8,740 nucleotides of DNA from an uncultured Eubacteriales bacterium (GTDB taxonomy: Bacteria; Bacillota; Clostridia; Oscillospirales; Acutalibacteraceae), in NCBI GenBank assembly GCA_900320415.1, contig ONSE01000049.1, positions 1 through 8,740 on the forward strand. Direction: 5' to 3'. Under the pieces are notes generated by a model. That model did not search any database, was not told where the DNA came from, and saw only the letters and a list, made by a program, of their open reading frames with translations. Position 1 is the stretch's first letter, and each line of letters opens with the position of its first letter. Positions 6,181-8,740 of this stretch are shown piece by piece. The translations under genes and the position numbers were made by a program.

Positions 6181-6328
6181 GACCGGTAATCTCCAACGTT
6201 ACCGTGAGAAATGGGAATGGTTAGAAAAGATGAACGCTTATCGCGAAAACGTGCGACCGGTAATCTCTAACGTTACCTTGAGAAATGGGATTGGTTAGAA
6301 AAGATGAACGCTTATCGCGAAAACGTGC
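6168..6328. repeat. 74-bp tandem direct repeat (two full copies plus a 13-bp partial)
   Basis: Copy A is 6168-6241 and copy B is 6242-6315. They differ at only three positions (6194/6268, 6204/6278 and 6217/6291). A third start, CGCGAAAACGTGC, follows at 6316-6328. Each unit begins CGCGAAAACGTGCGACCGG, contains an interrupted palindrome GGTAA(9)TTACC, and ends AAAAGATGAACGCTTAT. There are no spacers between units, and the period is not a multiple of three. The block sits exactly between two outward-facing promoters. The function is unknown; an iteron-like protein-binding array at the origin is one possibility. Confidence 0.95.
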
Positions 6329-6355
6329 AGTGACCGCCTAATAAAAGTTATAGGA

Positions 6356-6373
6356 CGCGATTTAAAATACTTG
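6356..6373 (+). repeat. Right arm of the perfect 18-bp inverted repeat
   Basis: CGCGATTTAAAATACTTG is identical in the transcription sense to the sequence preceding the dnaA promoter. The last three bases start the rpmH -35 box. The exact match ends within the -35 elements (TTGACG here, TTGCAA for dnaA). Confidence 0.95.
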
Positions 6374-6399
6374 ACGAAAGGGGAGAAATAAGGTATAAT
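6371..6399 (+). promoter_or_regulatory. rpmH operon promoter (-35 TTGACG, 17-bp spacer, -10 TATAAT)
   Basis: TTGACG at 6371-6376 and TATAAT at 6394-6399 are separated by 17 bases, a near-consensus promoter. Transcription would start near 6406, giving a leader of about 68 bases. That leader contains a direct repeat TGCAAGGC (6407-6414 and 6419-6426). It also has a possible long-range stem GGCTATA (6412-6418) with TATAGGCC (6441-6448). Confidence 0.88.
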
Positions 6400-6473
6400 G
6401 CTAAATTGCAAGGCTATATGCAAGGCGAAAAGCAGGGCGATATAGGCCAAATTTTGAAGGGAGGGTTTCGCTT

Positions 6474-6608
6474 ATGTTGAGAACATACCAGCCTAAGAAG
6501 CTCCACAGAAAGAAGGAGCACGGCTTCAGAAAGAGAATGTCGACGGCAAACGGCAGAAAGGTATTGGCGAGAAGAAGAGCCAAGGGCAGAAAAAGGTTGT
6601 CTTACTAA
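6474..6608 (+). CDS. rpmH: 50S ribosomal protein L34
   Basis: This 44-residue, strongly basic protein reads [18 protein letters not shown], then [18 protein letters not shown], then KGRKRLSY. It is an almost complete match to the L34 family pattern (RTYQPKK...HGFRKRM...[17 protein letters not shown]). L34 is a small protein of the large ribosomal subunit. The start at 6474 is preceded by an excellent Shine-Dalgarno, AAGGGAGGG, 8 bases upstream. It heads the rpmH-rnpA-yidD-yidC-jag set that lies beside the origin in most Bacillota, under the strong promoter at 6371-6399. A terminator-like hairpin begins at its stop codon and would reduce readthrough into rnpA, which suits the much higher need for L34 than for RnpA. 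Confidence 0.98.
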   Translation: MLRTYQPKKLHRKKEHGFRKRMSTANGRKVLARRRAKGRKRLSY

Positions 6609-6641
6609 AGAAACGGCCACTTTCCAATGTGGTCTTTCTTT
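6607..6641 (+). terminator. Terminator or attenuator hairpin overlapping the rpmH stop codon
   Basis: GGCCAC (6615-6620) pairs with GTGGTC (6629-6634, one G-U) around an 8-base loop. The flanking AAAGAAA (6607-6613) can pair with TTTCTTT (6635-6641), leaving C6614 bulged. The T-rich right side and the position right after rpmH fit a partial intrinsic terminator. rnpA begins 32 bases further on with no obvious promoter of its own, so readthrough is expected. Confidence 0.7.
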
Positions 6642-6672
6642 ATATTGTGCGGCTTAGTGCGGAGAGATAGAG

Positions 6673-7029
6673 ATGGCAAGATACGTCACGATTAAGGAAA
6701 ACAAGGATTTTTCGCGGCTTTACCGCAGGGGAAAGTCCTATGTAAGCCCCGTGCTTGTCACGTATGTGATGAAGAACAGGGGAGGCACGCCGCGATATGG
6801 GATCACCACAGGCAAGAAGATTGGCAACGCCGTGAAGCGTTCAAGGGCAAGACGCGTCATCAGGGCGGCATACGACACGCTTTTCCCCGAGCTGCGGGGA
6901 GGATATGATCTGATATTTGTCGCGAGGGGAAAGACGCCCTTTGTGAAGAGTCAGGTTGTGAAAAAAGCGATGAGACAACACCTGAAAACCGCGGGTGTGA
7001 TAGACGACAAACAGCAGGTGCCGCGATGA
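6673..7029 (+). CDS. rnpA: Ribonuclease P protein component
   Basis: RnpA is the small basic protein that joins the catalytic RNA to trim tRNA 5' leaders. The 118 residues are the normal length. The family block is at residues 48-64, [17 protein letters not shown]. It matches the usual KKIGNAVxRNRxKRxxR except that the Asn of the RNR motif is Ser (S57). The early F13 region ([12 protein letters not shown]) and the IFVARGK strand near residue 81 also fit the family. The start at 6673 has GGAG 8 bases upstream. The stop overlaps the yidD start by 4 bases (ATGA), indicating translational coupling. Confidence 0.97.
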   Translation: MARYVTIKENKDFSRLYRRGKSYVSPVLVTYVMKNRGGTPRYGITTGKKIGNAVKRSRARRVIRAAYDTLFPELRGGYDLIFVARGKTPFVKSQVVKKAMRQHLKTAGVIDDKQQVPR

Positions 7030-7241
7030 AGCGTATTCTGATTGCCTTGATCAAATTTTACAGGTCCGCAATATCTCCTTACACCCCTGCCCACTGCAAG
7101 TACATTCCGACGTGCTCGCAGTACGGACTTGAAGCGATTGAACGGTTCGGAGCGCTCAAGGGCGGCGCTCTGACGGTGTGGCGCATTCTGCGCTGCAATC
7201 CTTTTTCCAAGGGAGGGTACGACCCCGTCCCTGACAAGTAA
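7026..7241 (+). CDS. yidD: Membrane protein insertion efficiency factor YidD
   Basis: This 71-residue protein has the family core: [28 protein letters not shown] and [24 protein letters not shown]. The conserved cysteines C24, C30 and C57 are present. The N-terminus is an amphipathic or hydrophobic segment ([11 protein letters not shown]) consistent with peripheral membrane binding. YidD proteins assist YidC-dependent membrane insertion and are encoded between rnpA and yidC in many bacteria, as here. The start overlaps the rnpA stop by 4 bases. A spacer of 31 bases separates it from yidC. Confidence 0.96.
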   Translation: MKRILIALIKFYRSAISPYTPAHCKYIPTCSQYGLEAIERFGALKGGALTVWRILRCNPFSKGGYDPVPDK

Positions 7242-7272
7242 AAATTGAATAGAAAACTAGCGAGGTAAAATA

Positions 7273-8262
7273 ATGCAAATTTTCGGTTTTCTCGGAAGTC
7301 TCCTCGGCTATGTGCTGTGGGCGGCATTTTATGTGTTCCAAAACTTCGGACTCGCGATCGTCGTCTTTACTCTTGTGATCAAGCTGGTGCTCTTCCCGTT
7401 TTCGGTCAAGCAGCAGAAGTCCATGGCGGGCAACGCGAGGATGCAGAAGAAGCAGAAGGAGCTTCAGGAGAAGTACGGCAACAACCGTCAGCTTTATCAG
7501 GAGGAGCTCAACAAGCTCTATGAGAAAGAGGGCGTCAAGCCTATGGGCGGCTGCGTTACGATGGTTATTCCGATGCTTGTGCTGTTCGGCGTATTCTACG
7601 CCGTTGCCTATCCGCTGACCAACACGCTGCACCTCAACGCCAACAACGTTAACCAGGCGGTCAGCTATATGTCAACGATTCCGGGATACGTTACGAGCGC
7701 GAACCCCACCTACCAGCAGATCGCGCTGATCAAGATTTTTCCGAACATTGTGAATACCGAGACCATTCAGGGATTGTTTTCATCTGCCGAGGCGCAGCAG
7801 ATCCACGATCTGGCAAAGGGCTTTGACTATTTCGGCTTCAGCCTTCTGAACGTTCCCTCAGACTTTGGTTTCTGGTCATGGTACCTTATTTTCCCCGTGC
7901 TCTGCTTCCTTTCCAACGTTGGTTCACAGTTCATTATGACGAAGGTGAACAGCAGCACCATGGGTCAGCAGCAGGGCTGCATGAAGTGGATGCTCTATCT
8001 GCTTCCTCTGTTCTCGGCGTACATCGCCTTTTCGGTACCGTGCGCGCTCTCGTATTACTGGATTATTTCCGCGCTGCTCAGCTTGGTTCAGTCCGTTATT
8101 CTGGCGAAGGTCTTTGGTCCCGTTCAAATGACGGCGAACAGCGAGGCAAGACACGCCGCTCTTCTCTTTGAGAACGAGGCGAAGGTTCCCTACGCGTATG
8201 TTCCACGTGAAACATCGCAGCAGAACACAAGCGCCCCCGCAAAGAAGAAAAAGAAAAAGTAG
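7273..8262 (+). CDS. yidC: Membrane protein insertase YidC/Oxa1 (SpoIIIJ type)
   Basis: YidC inserts and folds membrane proteins, alone or with SecYEG. This is the short Gram-positive form with 329 residues and no large periplasmic domain. Hydrophobic segments lie at about 5-45 (first core helix region), 95-116, 198-216, 238-256 and 258-280. Between helices 1 and 2 is the cytoplasmic charged coiled loop (KQQKSMAGNARMQKKQKELQ onward). The usual positively charged groove residue (Arg in SpoIIIJ and E. coli) appears as Lys37 in VVFTLVIKLVLFPF. An outward loop of about 75 residues (120-190) separates helices 2 and 3. No lipobox is seen at the N-terminus. The tail ends in a basic run, KKKKKK. GAGG lies 7 bases before the start at 7273. 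Codons 309-314 encode a parS-like site, a second function of this DNA. Confidence 0.97.
   Translation: MQIFGFLGSLLGYVLWAAFYVFQNFGLAIVVFTLVIKLVLFPFSVKQQKSMAGNARMQKKQKELQEKYGNNRQLYQEELNKLYEKEGVKPMGGCVTMVIPMLVLFGVFYAVAYPLTNTLHLNANNVNQAVSYMSTIPGYVTSANPTYQQIALIKIFPNIVNTETIQGLFSSAEAQQIHDLAKGFDYFGFSLLNVPSDFGFWSWYLIFPVLCFLSNVGSQFIMTKVNSSTMGQQQGCMKWMLYLLPLFSAYIAFSVPCALSYYWIISALLSLVQSVILAKVFGPVQMTANSEARHAALLFENEAKVPYAYVPRETSQQNTSAPAKKKKKK
8199..8214. promoter_or_regulatory. parS centromere site (ParB binding) inside yidC
   Basis: TGTTCCACGTGAAACA is a single mismatch from the palindromic bacterial parS consensus TGTTTCACGTGAAACA. parS sites recruit ParB (Spo0J), which spreads and loads SMC to organise and segregate origin regions. 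They cluster near oriC, as here (about 2 kb from the dnaA-rpmH spacer). The site falls in the variable C-terminal tail of YidC (YVPRETS), where protein constraint is low. Confidence 0.92.
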
Positions 8263-8309
8263 GTTTTGAAATTCAGTCGGTTATCCGATGAAAATATCAG
8301 AGGTATAAA

Positions 8310-8740
8310 ATGATTAGAGAAGCAATTTGCGAGGGCAGCGACGTAAAGACCGCCCTCGATAAAGCAAAGGCTGAGCTTGGTCTTGAGGATACCGCGGATT
8401 GTGAATTCGAGATTATCCAGAGAGAGGAAAAAAAGAAGTTCGGTCTCTTTGGCGGAAGACCCGCGAAGGTAAGGGTGTATGTGGAAGTGCCTGACCCCGT
8501 TGTCGAGACTCCCGCGCCTGTTGCCTCGGCGTCTGTTGCCGATGACAACCCTGCCGACGAGAGAGCGGCGCAGTTCCTCAGAAACGTCCTCGACAAGATG
8601 ACGCTCGAGAGCGTTCAGATTGAGAAAAAGACAGAGGAAAACGCCGTTGAGTTCAATCTCTCGGGTGATGAGGTCGGATTTGTGATCGGAAGAAGAGGCG
8701 AGACGCTGGACGCGCTCCAGTATCTGACAAGCCTTGTTGC
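8310..8740 (+). CDS. jag: Jag/KhpB (EloR) RNA-binding protein, truncated by window edge
   Basis: The first 143 codons are present. The N-terminal Jag_N domain (about 1-55) contains EEKKKFGLFGGRPAKVRV, the signature of this family. A Pro/Ala/Val-rich linker follows (about 60-85). Then comes a KH domain with GFVIGRRGETLDALQYLTSL at about 123-142. The expected R3H domain lies beyond the window. Jag/KhpB/EloR is a cytoplasmic RNA-binding protein linked in streptococci to cell elongation. It is encoded directly after yidC in most Bacillota, as here. The start at 8310 has AGAGGT 6 bases upstream and follows yidC by 47 bases with no terminator visible between them, so co-transcription is likely. Confidence 0.96.
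   Translation, partial: MIREAICEGSDVKTALDKAKAELGLEDTADCEFEIIQREEKKKFGLFGGRPAKVRVYVEVPDPVVETPAPVASASVADDNPADERAAQFLRNVLDKMTLESVQIEKKTEENAVEFNLSGDEVGFVIGRRGETLDALQYLTSLV

Noticed and set aside
6230..6298. A 22-codon open frame starting ATGAACGCTTATCGC inside the tandem repeat
   Set aside because: It has no Shine-Dalgarno, the repeat period is not a multiple of three, the next copy stops after nine codons, and the region is not downstream of a recognised promoter.
6168..6328. CRISPR array
   Set aside because: The 74-bp units are directly abutting with no variable spacers, and no cas genes are present.
6114..6373. Reading the 260-bp inverted-repeat-bounded segment as a miniature transposable element
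   Set aside because: No target-site duplication is visible beside the arms (left flank AAATTG, right flank ACGAAA). Both arms coincide with functional-looking -35 boxes, so mirrored promoters explain them better. A genome-wide copy search would settle it.

Overview
The window is the chromosomal replication-origin region of a low-to-moderate GC Gram-positive bacterium. The gene order is the classic Bacillota one. Reading leftward (minus strand) from the origin: dnaA, dnaN, an S4-domain gene (yaaA), recF, remB, two zinc-ribbon membrane-protein genes, and the start of gyrB. Reading rightward (plus strand): rpmH, rnpA, yidD, yidC and the start of jag. The protein sequences and the mixed GC content suggest a Clostridia member, plausibly Ruminococcaceae/Oscillospiraceae. 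That lineage call is inference from sequence flavour, not a database result.

Layout. Positions 1-239 hold the 5' end of gyrB. 423-1466 hold two tightly coupled small membrane proteins with CxxC zinc ribbons, placed between remB and gyrB, which are adjacent in Bacillus subtilis. 1513-4288 hold remB, recF, yaaA and dnaN. 4289-4592, between dnaN and dnaA, looks like the unwinding part of oriC: four DnaA-box-like 9-mers, a run of DnaA-trio-like triplets and an AT-rich stretch. 4593-5915 is dnaA. 5916-6473 is a long divergent intergenic region with a structured dnaA leader, one more DnaA-box-like site, a dnaA promoter, a 74-bp tandem repeat, and an rpmH promoter. The two promoters face outward and carry the same 18-bp sequence over their -35 boxes, so the region is framed by a perfect inverted repeat. 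6474-8740 carry ribosomal protein L34, the RNase P protein, YidD, the YidC insertase and Jag. A near-perfect parS site lies inside the 3' end of yidC.

How the parts work together. DnaA opens the origin and DnaN is the replicase sliding clamp. RecF loads recombination proteins at gaps and GyrB relieves supercoils. RpmH and RnpA link ribosome and tRNA production to the origin-proximal, high-dosage position. YidD and YidC serve membrane-protein insertion. The parS site ties the origin to ParB/SMC chromosome segregation. Both arms are transcribed away from the origin, so all genes are co-oriented with replication.

The most unusual content is the non-coding DNA between dnaA and rpmH: mirrored promoters around a 74-bp tandem repeat. 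Also notable is a DnaA whose recognition motif reads GGRHYTTV instead of GGRDHTTV, in an origin where I could find no exact TTATCCACA box.
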